64,000 nucleotides of DNA. Source: F23-B02 sp963625685. GTDB lineage: Bacteria > Bacillota > Clostridia > Oscillospirales > Oscillospiraceae. Each line of letters starts with the position of its first letter. The stretch's first letter is position 1. A program made the translations under genes and the position numbers. The notes beneath the pieces are model-generated. The model worked only from the letters and a program-made list of their open reading frames with translations. It was not told where the DNA came from and searched no databases. This document shows positions 8,491 through 16,104 of this stretch, piece by piece. The stretch covers positions 8,348-72,347 of the forward strand of contig CAVFTR010000009.1 of the NCBI GenBank assembly GCA_963625685.1, given 5' to 3'.

Positions 8491-10212
8491 TTGGCTGACA
8501 TGCTCGTCACGATAGCTTCATATATACTCCCGCTGTTCGCGCTCATCGTCCTTGCGCGCTGCACGCGCAGCATGCTCGGCAACAAGTCGCAGACCGAGAT
8601 ATGGGGATATATCCACAAGGACGACGGAGTCGCGCTGATAAACCATTGGGAGAATCTTATCGGCCGCTCGAGGTCGGCGGATATCTGTCTGCCCTACGCC
8701 TCGGTCAGCCGCGTACACGCGGTGCTTATCCGCAGCCCCAAGGGCGTGTGGAGGATATTCGACATCTTCTCCAAGGGAGGAGTCTGGGTCAACGGCGAAA
8801 AGGTGCAGGGCACGGGCACGGTCGTGCGCGATGGCGACGTTCTGAATCTCGCGGGAAACAGCGTGCGCTTCCGCGATATAAGCGAAAAGCAGCGCGACGC
8901 CATAGAGGCGCGCAGAACGCAGAGCTGGAAGCGCGTGCACCCCGCGGTGACGCTGTTTTTCCTGACGCTCTTTCAGGCGCTGCTGCTGCTTGAGCATCTG
9001 TGTACGGCCAAGAGCGAATATCTCGCGGGCATAATGCTCGGCTTCGTGCTGCTCGTGCTGCTCGAGTGGTTCTGCTATTTTGCCATGCGCAGCATACGCC
9101 GCACGGGCTTCGAGGTGGAGACGCTCGCGTTTTTCCTCTCGTCGATCGGACTTTCGATCATAGCCTCGTCCGTGCCGGACGAGATGTTCAGGCAGATGAT
9201 AATCGTCTTTGCCGGCGTCGTCGCCTTCTTCACACTCGGCTGGTGGCTGCGCGATCTTGACAGGACCAAGACCATGCGCCTGCCGCTGGCGATACTGTCG
9301 GTGCTCATCCTCGCGGCGGTGCTCGTGCTCGGACGCGAGCAGTACGGCGCGAAAAACTGGATATTCATCGGAACGCTGTCGGTCCAGCCCTCGGAGTTTG
9401 TAAAGGTCGCGTTCATATACGTCGGAGCCGCGACGCTCGACAGGCTGTTCAGCACAAAAAACCTCATACTCTTCATAGTGTTTTCGGCTTTGTGCGTCAT
9501 ATTCCTCGCCTTCAGCAGCGACTTCGGCACGGCGCTGATATTCTTCGTGACCTTCCTCGTCATATCCTTCATGCGCTCGGGCTCGATAGCGACGGTGGCG
9601 CTTGCCGTGACGGGCGCGGGCATGGCGGGCTTTCTGATGCTGAAGATGAAGGACCATGTCGCGAGGCGCTTTGCCACGTGGGGACACATCTGGGACGCGG
9701 AGAATATATGGGACGGCGGCTATCAGCAGACGCACGCGCTCTCGGCCGGCGCCTCCGGCGGACTTTTCGGCAAGGGAGCGGGCAACGGCTGGCTCAAGAG
9801 CACCTTCGCGGGCAATACCGACACGGTGTTCGGCGTCATGTGCGAGGAGCTCGGCCTCATCATCGCCATATGCGCCGTGCTCGCGATACTTGCGCTCGCG
9901 TTTTTCGCCGTGCGCAGCTCCGGTCACGGCCGCAGCGCGTACTACTCCATAGCCGCCTGCGCGACGGCGAGCATGTTCATGGCTCAGGTCGCGCTCAATG
10001 TGTTCGGCTCTGTCGATATCCTGCCGTTTACCGGCGTGACCTTCCCCTTCGTGTCGCGCGGCGGCACCTCGGTGCTCGCGTGCTGGATGCTGCTTGCCTT
10101 CATAAAGGCCGGCGACACGCGCAAGGGCGCGAGCTTTGTCGTGCGCCCGCCGGAGGCAAAAAGCAGGAAGCAGCAGCGCGGGAGCGCCGCCGCTGAGGAG
10201 GAAACGGCATGA
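8491..10212 (+). CDS. FtsW/RodA/SpoVE-family (SEDS) protein with N-terminal FHA domain
   Basis: 573 residues. One N-terminal membrane helix is followed by a forkhead-associated domain (~residues 50-130, with GRSRSADICLP, SRVHAVL and VNGEKV, the phosphothreonine-binding core). A ten-helix SEDS glycosyltransferase follows, with GAKNWIFIGTLSVQPSEFVKVA and the C-terminal signature PFTGVTFPFVSRGGTS. SEDS proteins polymerise peptidoglycan with a partner class B PBP, and that partner is the next gene, overlapping by ATGA. The TTG at 8491 is chosen because AGAGGTG sits 7 nt before it. The fusion implies that Ser/Thr phosphorylation recruits or regulates this synthase, as FHA proteins do in Actinobacteria. 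No kinase gene is in the window. Confidence 0.92.
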   Translation: MADMLVTIASYILPLFALIVLARCTRSMLGNKSQTEIWGYIHKDDGVALINHWENLIGRSRSADICLPYASVSRVHAVLIRSPKGVWRIFDIFSKGGVWVNGEKVQGTGTVVRDGDVLNLAGNSVRFRDISEKQRDAIEARRTQSWKRVHPAVTLFFLTLFQALLLLEHLCTAKSEYLAGIMLGFVLLVLLEWFCYFAMRSIRRTGFEVETLAFFLSSIGLSIIASSVPDEMFRQMIIVFAGVVAFFTLGWWLRDLDRTKTMRLPLAILSVLILAAVLVLGREQYGAKNWIFIGTLSVQPSEFVKVAFIYVGAATLDRLFSTKNLILFIVFSALCVIFLAFSSDFGTALIFFVTFLVISFMRSGSIATVALAVTGAGMAGFLMLKMKDHVARRFATWGHIWDAENIWDGGYQQTHALSAGASGGLFGKGAGNGWLKSTFAGNTDTVFGVMCEELGLIIAICAVLAILALAFFAVRSSGHGRSAYYSIAACATASMFMAQVALNVFGSVDILPFTGVTFPFVSRGGTSVLACWMLLAFIKAGDTRKGASFVVRPPEAKSRKQQRGSAAAEEETA

Positions 10213-11498
10213 AAAAAGTATCGCTTCGCGCCCTTTCGGCGCTTATGATGGCCTTTCTTATCATCGTCGGCCTGGCCGTATATGTCGCCCGCTATATAAA
10301 GGACGGCGAGAGCTGGGCGCTGTATTTTGACGAGTCCACCTCCGGCAGCGAATACACGGTGACGGACCGCAGCGGTACGCTGCTGGCCAAAATGGGCGGC
10401 GGCGAAAAAAGCTACGCGGCAAACGCAAACACGCGCATAGCCTGCTATCACGTCACCGGCGACTATACCGGAAACGTCGGAACCGGCGTGCTCAGCTCCT
10501 TTAAAAGCAAGCTCTCGGGCTTTAATCTTATAACCGGCATCGAGGAGCAGGAGGACGTGAACCTCCAGCTGACGATAGACGCCGAGCTCAATCTCAAGGC
10601 CTACGAGGCTTTAAACGGCCGAAGCGGCGCGGTGATGGTCTATAACTACAAGACCGGCGAGGTGCTGTGCATGGTATCCTCTCCGTCGATAGACCCGCTC
10701 AATCCGCCGGAGACTCTGCCGGACGGTGCGTATATAAACCGCTGCCTGAGCGCGTCGTTCACGCCGGGCTCGGTGTTCAAGCTCATAACGCTCACCGCGG
10801 CGCTTGAAAATATCGACGATATCTACCACCGCACCTTCAGCTGCTCGGGCTCTGTCGACGTCAAGGGCGTTACGATAAACTGCACCGGCACGCACGGCCG
10901 GCAGACCATCGAGCAGGCGCTTTCAAATTCCTGCAACTGCGCGTTTGCGGAGATATCGCTCGAGCTAGGTCCGGATATAATAGCGCAGTACGCCGAAAAG
11001 CTCGGCATAACGACCTCGCTCAAGCTCGACGGCATTTCGACTCAGGCGGGTAATTACGATAAGGACAGCTCTATGAGTGCCGCTATGGCCTGGTCGGGCA
11101 TAGGCCAGTACAACGATCTGGTCTGCCCCTACGCCATGATGCGCCTGGCGGGAGCCTACGCAAACGGCGGCACGGTGGTCGAGCCCTCGCTGCTCGGTCA
11201 GTCGGAAAAGACGACGCAGCTCATTTCCTCCGACACGGCGCAGAAGGTCGCGTCGATGATGAACTACAACGTCGTGTATCACTACGGCCAGGACCGCTTT
11301 CCGGGGCTCAATATATCCGCCAAGACCGGCACGGCCGAGGTCGGCGACGGCAAGGCCGCCCACGGCTGGTTCGTAGGCTTTCTCAACGACGAGGAGCATC
11401 CCTATGCCTTTGCCTGCATCGTTGAAAACGGCGGCAGCGGGCTGGGGGCGGCCGGCGGTGTAATTAATACCGTGCTTCAGGCAGCGGTAAAAAAGTAG
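10209..11498 (+). CDS. Penicillin-binding protein transpeptidase (class B, PbpA-like)
   Basis: 429 residues: one N-terminal membrane helix (residues 9-29), a short dimerisation domain, then the transpeptidase. Active-site motifs are SVFK (nucleophile Ser188), SCN (residues 241-243) and KTG (372-374). It cross-links peptidoglycan outside the membrane and is the obligate partner of the SEDS protein upstream, with which its start codon overlaps. The protein is small for a class B PBP and lacks PASTA repeats, resembling the Actinobacterial PbpA and SpoVD-less Clostridial types. Eleven bp separate it from the following ABC-F gene, so the operon may continue. Confidence 0.93.
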   Translation: MKKVSLRALSALMMAFLIIVGLAVYVARYIKDGESWALYFDESTSGSEYTVTDRSGTLLAKMGGGEKSYAANANTRIACYHVTGDYTGNVGTGVLSSFKSKLSGFNLITGIEEQEDVNLQLTIDAELNLKAYEALNGRSGAVMVYNYKTGEVLCMVSSPSIDPLNPPETLPDGAYINRCLSASFTPGSVFKLITLTAALENIDDIYHRTFSCSGSVDVKGVTINCTGTHGRQTIEQALSNSCNCAFAEISLELGPDIIAQYAEKLGITTSLKLDGISTQAGNYDKDSSMSAAMAWSGIGQYNDLVCPYAMMRLAGAYANGGTVVEPSLLGQSEKTTQLISSDTAQKVASMMNYNVVYHYGQDRFPGLNISAKTGTAEVGDGKAAHGWFVGFLNDEEHPYAFACIVENGGSGLGAAGGVINTVLQAAVKK

Positions 11499-11508
11499 GA
11501 GAAGCACA

Positions 11509-13386
11509 ATGACAGACATATCCGTCAACGGACTTGTAAAGTCCTTTGAATTGGGTAAAAACATACTCGACGGGCTCAGCTTCGACATTGCCGAGGGCGA
11601 GCGCGTCGGCATACTCGGCCATAACGGCTGCGGCAAGACGACGCTGTTTAGGATCCTGACGGGCGAGCTCGACTGCGACGAGGGCCAGGTCGCCATAGCC
11701 TCGGGAAAGCGCCTGGGGCTCATATCGCAGATACCCGTCTACCCCGAGGGCTGGACGACCGAGGACGTTTTAAAGGACGCCCACCGCGAGCTGTACGCCA
11801 TAGGCGCGCGGCTCACAGAGCTTGCGCAGAAAATGGAGACCGATCAGTCGGACAGGCTGCTTTCGGAGTACGACAGGCTCTCGGCAGACTTTGCGCGCCT
11901 CGGCGGCTACGATATGGACACCGGCCGGAACCGTGTGGCAAACGGCCTTGATATCCCGCAGAGCATGCGGGAGCAGCTCTTCGACGAGCTCTCCGGCGGC
12001 GAGCGCACGAGAGTGAACCTCGCGCGGCTCATACTCGAAAAAACGGACATACTCCTGCTCGACGAGCCGACCAACCACCTCGATCTTCGCGCCACCGAGT
12101 GGCTGGAGGAATACCTCCAGCATTTCAAGGGCACGGTGCTGCTTATCAGCCACGACCGCTATTTTATCGATAAGATCGCCCGGCGATGCATCGAGATAAA
12201 CGACGGCAGGGCCGAGTTTTACTCCGGCGGCTACAGCTTTTACGTCGTCGAGCGGCAGAAGCGCTTTGAGGAAAAGCTCAGAAAATACGAAAAGGACCAG
12301 GCCAAGCTCGAGCAGCTGACCCGCGCCGCCGAGCAGATGCATCTCTGGGCCTTCATGGGCAACGACAAGCTGCACAAGCGCGCCTTTTCAATGGAAAAGC
12401 GCATCGCAAGGCTCGAGCAGACCGCAAAGCCGACGGAGGCGAAAAAGCTCTCCGCGAAATTCAGCTCTGCCGACTTTCACGCCGACGAGGCGCTCGTGTG
12501 CCGCGGCCTGTCCAAGGCCTTTGGCGAAAAAAAGCTCTTTGAGGGCCTTGAGCTCACGGTATCCGGCGGCGAGCGCATCGCGCTCATCGGCGACAACGGC
12601 ACGGGAAAGAGCACGCTCGTGAAGATCATAATGCAGCAGGAAGCACCCGATGAAGGCTATGTAAAATTCGGTCCCTCAGTGCGTCCGGCGTATCTGCCGC
12701 AGATAGTCCGCTTTTCAAACGAGGAGCGTTCGCTGCTCGATACGATGCTGTACGACTGCCGCTGCCAGCCCCAGGAGGCTCGCGACAGGCTCGCGGCCTT
12801 CGGCTTTCGCGGCGAGGATGTCCTCACGCCCGTCGGGGCCCTCTCCGGCGGCGAGAAGAGCCGGCTGAGGCTGTGCATGCTCATGGGCGGCGATATCAAT
12901 TTTCTGATCCTCGACGAGCCGACGAACCATCTGGATATCGCCAGCCGCGAGTGGATGGAGGACGCCGTGTCGGATTACCCCGAGGCGCTGCTGTTTGTCT
13001 CGCACGACCGGTATTTTATCGAGAAATTCGCAACGCGCATATGGTATCTCGAAGGCGGAAGACTTCTGGACTATCGCGGAAGCTACGGGCAGATGCGCGA
13101 GTATCTCAAGCGTCAGGAGGTCTTCGCGCGCAGCGCAAAGGCCGAGATAAAGGCTGCAAAGCCCGAAAAGCCCGCGAAAAAGCCGTCTCCGAACAGGGAA
13201 AAGCGCCTCGCAAAGCTCGAGCGCGAGATAGCGGCGCTGGAAAAGCAGGTCTCGGAGACAGAGGCGCTCGAGCAGGAAAACGCGAGCGACTATCAGAGGC
13301 TCATGGAGCTCGGCGCGCAGAAGGAGGAGCTGAACGAAAAACTGCTTGAGCTGTACGGGCAGTGGGAGGAGCTGTCGGATGGATAA
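11509..13386 (+). CDS. ABC-F family ATPase (ribosome-associated, duplicated ATP-binding cassette)
   Basis: 625 residues with two ABC domains and no membrane segments. Walker A motifs are GHNGCGKTT and GDNGTGKST, the signatures LSGGERTRV and LSGGEKSRL, and Walker B is followed by DEPTNHLD in both. The interdomain linker (residues ~235-300, rich in Lys, Glu and Arg) is the P-site tRNA interaction motif region, and the C-terminal ~80 residues form a predicted coiled coil. ABC-F proteins act on the ribosome in translation stress or antibiotic protection. Nothing here identifies a resistance subtype; a housekeeping YdiF/Uup-like role is most likely. Confidence 0.93.
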   Translation: MTDISVNGLVKSFELGKNILDGLSFDIAEGERVGILGHNGCGKTTLFRILTGELDCDEGQVAIASGKRLGLISQIPVYPEGWTTEDVLKDAHRELYAIGARLTELAQKMETDQSDRLLSEYDRLSADFARLGGYDMDTGRNRVANGLDIPQSMREQLFDELSGGERTRVNLARLILEKTDILLLDEPTNHLDLRATEWLEEYLQHFKGTVLLISHDRYFIDKIARRCIEINDGRAEFYSGGYSFYVVERQKRFEEKLRKYEKDQAKLEQLTRAAEQMHLWAFMGNDKLHKRAFSMEKRIARLEQTAKPTEAKKLSAKFSSADFHADEALVCRGLSKAFGEKKLFEGLELTVSGGERIALIGDNGTGKSTLVKIIMQQEAPDEGYVKFGPSVRPAYLPQIVRFSNEERSLLDTMLYDCRCQPQEARDRLAAFGFRGEDVLTPVGALSGGEKSRLRLCMLMGGDINFLILDEPTNHLDIASREWMEDAVSDYPEALLFVSHDRYFIEKFATRIWYLEGGRLLDYRGSYGQMREYLKRQEVFARSAKAEIKAAKPEKPAKKPSPNREKRLAKLEREIAALEKQVSETEALEQENASDYQRLMELGAQKEELNEKLLELYGQWEELSDG

Positions 13387-14098
13387 AAGGCGTATCCTGC
13401 CCGGAGCGCTTGCGCTTGCGGGACTCATACTGCGCTTTTTCTTCACGGGCGTGGGCTATATAGCCTACACGCTGTTTTTCGCCGCCGCGCTCGTCTGCGT
13501 GATGCGCTTTTGCCCGAAGATGTGGATAAAGCGCACGGTCTGCGCTTTCACGGCAGCGGGGCTTATATATCTTGCAGCGGTCGAGGTCCCGATAATCGCG
13601 GCGTCCTCCGGCGACGGGGACAGGGAATATGAGTACATAATCGTTCTCGGCGCCGCCGTGCACGGCGATATGCCCTCGCTCTCGCTCGTTGAGCGCATGC
13701 GGGCGGCCGCCGATTATATGAAAGAGCACCCGGACACCGTCGCCATAGTCAGCGGCGGTCAGGGCAGCGATGAGAACATAAGCGAGGCAGAGGCCATGCT
13801 GCTGTGGCTTACGCGCAGCGGCATCGACAAAAGCCGCATCATCCTTGAAGACAGGGCGGCCTCGACGCTCGAAAACCTTGAATACAGCTTCGATATCATC
13901 CGCGCGAGGGGAGATGATCCGGACGGCGGCACGGCCGTCGTGACGAGCGAGTACCACATATACAGGGCAAAGCTGCTGGCGGGCTCTCTCGGCGTCAGCA
14001 TCGGCTCGGTGGCGGCGCACACGACCTATGCGCCCATTATGATAAACTACTTTCTCCGCGAGGCCTTCGGCGTGACCTATCAGCGGCTATTCGGATAA
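13379..14098 (+). CDS. YdcF/ElyC/SanA family (DUF218) membrane protein
   Basis: About 239 residues from the ATG at 13379, which overlaps the ABC-F stop by 8 nt. Two or three N-terminal hydrophobic segments precede the DUF218 domain: EYIIVLGAAVHGDMPSLSL, VAIVSGGQGSDENISEAEAM, RIILEDRAASTLENL and VVTSEYHIYRA. These are the ordered family motifs that line a Rossmann-like pocket. Family members affect envelope integrity and undecaprenyl-carrier use, but the reaction is unknown. Position after peptidoglycan-synthesis genes fits an envelope role. Confidence 0.88.
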   Translation: MDKRRILPGALALAGLILRFFFTGVGYIAYTLFFAAALVCVMRFCPKMWIKRTVCAFTAAGLIYLAAVEVPIIAASSGDGDREYEYIIVLGAAVHGDMPSLSLVERMRAAADYMKEHPDTVAIVSGGQGSDENISEAEAMLLWLTRSGIDKSRIILEDRAASTLENLEYSFDIIRARGDDPDGGTAVVTSEYHIYRAKLLAGSLGVSIGSVAAHTTYAPIMINYFLREAFGVTYQRLFG

Positions 14099-14112
14099 GG
14101 ACATATAACATA

Positions 14113-14160
14113 ATCCCTCCCGAACAGGCATAGTAATGTACAAAGCCTTACGGGAGGGAT
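14113..14160 (+). promoter_or_regulatory. Inverted repeat that would sequester the deacetylase Shine-Dalgarno
   Basis: ATCCCTCCCG (14113-14122) is perfectly complementary to CGGGAGGGAT (14151-14160), with a 28-nt loop. The right arm contains the GGGAGGG ribosome-binding site used by the TTG start at 14166. The stem would therefore block initiation when folded. Confidence 0.55.
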
Positions 14161-14165
14161 CTTCT

Positions 14166-14957
14166 TTGAAAAAAATATTCGGTAAAATAAAAAATCGCAG
14201 GGCTGCGGCGTCGGCCGCCGCGCTTGTCGTGCTAACGGCGGTGATATTCTGGACGACGAACAGCCCGGCGGTGGTCGGAGTCTCGGCCTCGGAGCGGCAG
14301 CTCCCGATCTACTGCGTCCAGCGCGACGACAAGACGGTCGCGCTGTCCTTTGACGCGGCCTGGGGCAACGAGGATACCCAGCAGCTTATAGACATACTCA
14401 AGAAATACAACATAAACGCTACGTTCTTCATCGTGGGCCAGTGGGCGGACAAATACCCGGAGTCCGTAAAGGCGCTGCACGACGCGGGAAACGAGGTCAT
14501 GAGCCACTCGGACGATCACGCGCACTTTGCGCAGCTTTCGGCCGATGAGATAAAGTCGAACATAGCCGCCTCGAACGAGAAGATAAAAAAGCTGACCGGC
14601 ACTGAGCCCACGCTGTTCCGCTGCCCCTACGGCGAGTATAACGATACCGTCATAAGCACGGTCTCCTCAATGGGCATGAGCGCCGTTCAGTGGGATGTCG
14701 ACAGCCTCGACTGGAAGGGGATATCGGCAGGGGAGATATCCGACCGCGTGCTCAAAAACGTAAAATCCGGCAGCATAATCCTCTTCCACAACGCCGCAGA
14801 GAACACGCCCGAGGCGCTGCCCGGCATAATCGAGGGCCTGCTCGCCGACGGCTACAGCATCGTCCCCGTGTCGCAGCTGCTCCTCACGGGCGACTATACG
14901 ATAGACAACACCGGCATGCAGTGCCGCGGCGGGACAAAAACGCAGCTCGACGCATGA
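14166..14957 (+). CDS. Polysaccharide deacetylase (PdaB-like, carbohydrate esterase 4)
   Basis: About 263 residues from the TTG at 14166, preceded by GGGAGGGA. The N-terminal membrane anchor (AASAAALVVLTAVIFW) is followed by a CE4/NodB domain. It shows ALSFDAAWG (the first motif, where FDD is replaced by FDA, as in PdaB), HSDDHAHF (metal-binding His pair), FRCPYGEYN and a C-terminal ILFHNA. PdaB-type proteins remodel spore cortex or peptidoglycan during sporulation. The missing second Asp in motif 1 is a known feature of the PdaB branch and may mean weak or altered activity. Substrate not proven. Confidence 0.88.
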   Translation: MKKIFGKIKNRRAAASAAALVVLTAVIFWTTNSPAVVGVSASERQLPIYCVQRDDKTVALSFDAAWGNEDTQQLIDILKKYNINATFFIVGQWADKYPESVKALHDAGNEVMSHSDDHAHFAQLSADEIKSNIAASNEKIKKLTGTEPTLFRCPYGEYNDTVISTVSSMGMSAVQWDVDSLDWKGISAGEISDRVLKNVKSGSIILFHNAAENTPEALPGIIEGLLADGYSIVPVSQLLLTGDYTIDNTGMQCRGGTKTQLDA

Positions 14958-14975
14958 AGCTTTTGCACAGCAAGG

Positions 14976-15005
14976 CAGCGCCCCGGAGTCATATCCGGGG
15001 CGCTG
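14976..15005. terminator. Intergenic hairpin, possible terminator
   Basis: Stem CAGCGCCCCGGA (14976-14987) / TCCGGGGCGCTG (14994-15005) between two convergent genes. There is no clear T-run, so it may act as an mRNA 3'-end stabiliser. Confidence 0.5.
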
Positions 15006-15018
15006 TCAGTGTTTCGGC

Positions 15019-15255
15019 TTATTCCTTGTTGTCGAGCCAGTCTGCGACCTTTGCCTCTTCGATCCCGAGACCGCCGGAGATAAATGCCACGGCTTCGTTG
15101 AAGTTCATAACTCTCAGACGAGCGTAGTTGCTTGCGCCGGCGCCGGGGCCGTCGTTGAGCCTGCCTTCGATGTAGCCGCACTCGTAGCACATGTTCAGAG
15201 CGTACTTGCGGTGGGTATCGAGGGTCATCTCATGTCCGCAGCGAGGACATTTCAT
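15019..15255 (-). CDS. Small zinc-ribbon protein, function unknown
   Basis: 78 residues with two CxxC pairs, CPRCGHEM and CYECGYIEG (residues 3-6 and 23-26), forming a four-Cys zinc ribbon. A helical C-terminal half (FNEAVAFISGGLGIEEAKVADWLDN) resembles a short helix-turn-helix-like segment. The ribosome-binding site GAGGAGGAAACC precedes the ATG. Similar small ribbon proteins occur singly in Clostridia without assigned function. It is monocistronic, convergent with the deacetylase. Confidence 0.75.
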   Translation of the reverse strand: MKCPRCGHEMTLDTHRKYALNMCYECGYIEGRLNDGPGAGASNYARLRVMNFNEAVAFISGGLGIEEAKVADWLDNKE

Positions 15256-15479
15256 ATCGGTTTCCTCCTCTTTCTTACTCTTGTTTTCTTCGCTGGATCA
15301 ATATATTATCATTATAGTTCAAACGGCGGCTGTAAGCAATAGTTATCTGACTTTTAACGTACAAATTTGCTCGAATACGCGCGGCGGCTTTGCGCGATAA
15401 ATGCGAAAAACGATAAATTTTTTAAAATAAGTATTGCAATCGGCGCGCGATTGTGTTAATATAATCGGGCGTTAGAGAT

Positions 15480-15555
15480 CCGGGTGTAGCGCAGATGGTA
15501 GCGCGCTTGAATGGGGTTCAAGAGGCCGCTGGTTCAAATCCAGTCACTCGGACCA
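15480..15555 (+). tRNA. tRNA-Pro (anticodon GGG), CCA encoded
   Basis: Complete cloverleaf of 76 nt. The acceptor stem CCGGGTG / CACTCGG has one G-U pair. The D-stem is GCGC/GCGC, and the anticodon stem CTTGA/TCAAG carries loop ATGGGGT. The T-stem GCTGG/CCAGT has loop TTCAAAT, followed by discriminator A and CCA. G37 after the anticodon is usual for tRNA-Pro. Confidence 0.95.
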
Positions 15556-15915
15556 GAAAAAACAGTCATCACGAGGTGATGACTGTTTTTTTGCTTTGCA
15601 GTATGCAGGCTATTTGGACCGGCGGCCTCTTGCAGATCAAATCCGCCGCTCGGCCAGCCGAACGCGAAGCGTCGGCCGGCCGCTGGTTCAAATCCAGTCA
15701 CTCGGACCACGTCGGAGCAAGCTTTGTATCGCTTGCTCCGACTTATTTTATAATTCAGAGCGCGCTCACGCCGCTGCTCCTCCTTTCCAAATCGAACCCG
15801 CTGCGCTGGGCTTCGATTTGGTATAGCCTAACTTGGTAGTCTGAAATCCTATAATTACACTCGGACCCAAAAAACAGTCATCACGAGGTGATGGCTGTTT
15901 TTGCTTTGCAGTATT
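15545..15915. repeat. Triplicated tRNA-Pro 3' end with duplicated terminator (relic integration or duplication region)
   Basis: This 370-bp stretch holds no credible gene. The last 32 nt of the tRNA (15524-15555) recur exactly at 15678-15709, followed by a different hairpin (GTCGGAGCAAGC / GCTTGCTCCGAC, 15711-15742). The last ten tRNA bases recur again at 15858-15867. They are followed by a near-identical copy of the tRNA terminator (15869-15902) and the same downstream tail TTGCTTTGCAGTAT. The outer ~58-bp copies (15545-15606 and 15858-15915) are direct repeats, as left by site-specific integration or recombination at a tRNA 3' end. A further hairpin (CCAAATCGAA / TTCGATTTGG) lies between. 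Confidence 0.8.
15557..15592 (+). terminator. tRNA-Pro terminator
   Basis: AAAAAACAGTCATCAC / GTGATGACTGTTTTTT with a 3-nt loop directly after the tRNA CCA end. A near-copy lies at 15869-15902. Confidence 0.9.
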
Positions 15916-16058
15916 ATGTTAACCTGAGCAAACGGCGGGGTATTGACGCCGCCGTTGACGGGATACGCGCGAAGTACGGCGCGGGGAGCATCTGCCGCGC
16001 CTGCCTCCTGGGCGACAGGACGGCAGAAAACCTCGCATTTTGTTCGTTTCCCGATTGA
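15912..16058 (+). pseudogene. 3' fragment resembling the C-terminus of a Y-family DNA polymerase (DinB/UmuC-like)
   Basis: Read from 15912 to a TGA at 16056-16058, this gives a 48-residue tail containing RRGIDAAVDGIRAKYGAGS followed by ICRACLL. The pattern resembles the usual end of Gram-positive ImpB/MucB/SamB polymerases, where a small helix precedes a RRA.LL motif. No upstream coding sequence exists because it abuts the duplicated tRNA terminator. It is best read as the stump of a gene whose 5' part was lost when the tRNA-linked repeat formed. Assignment rests on a short motif only. Confidence 0.45.
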
Positions 16059-16104
16059 ATAGCGCGCGATAAAATGTTATTATCGTAAAAAACAAAACGG
16101 AGCG

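Noticed and set aside
15495..15839. 114-codon ORF across tRNA-Pro and the repeat region
   Set aside because: It starts inside the tRNA and runs through terminators and duplicated tRNA tails.
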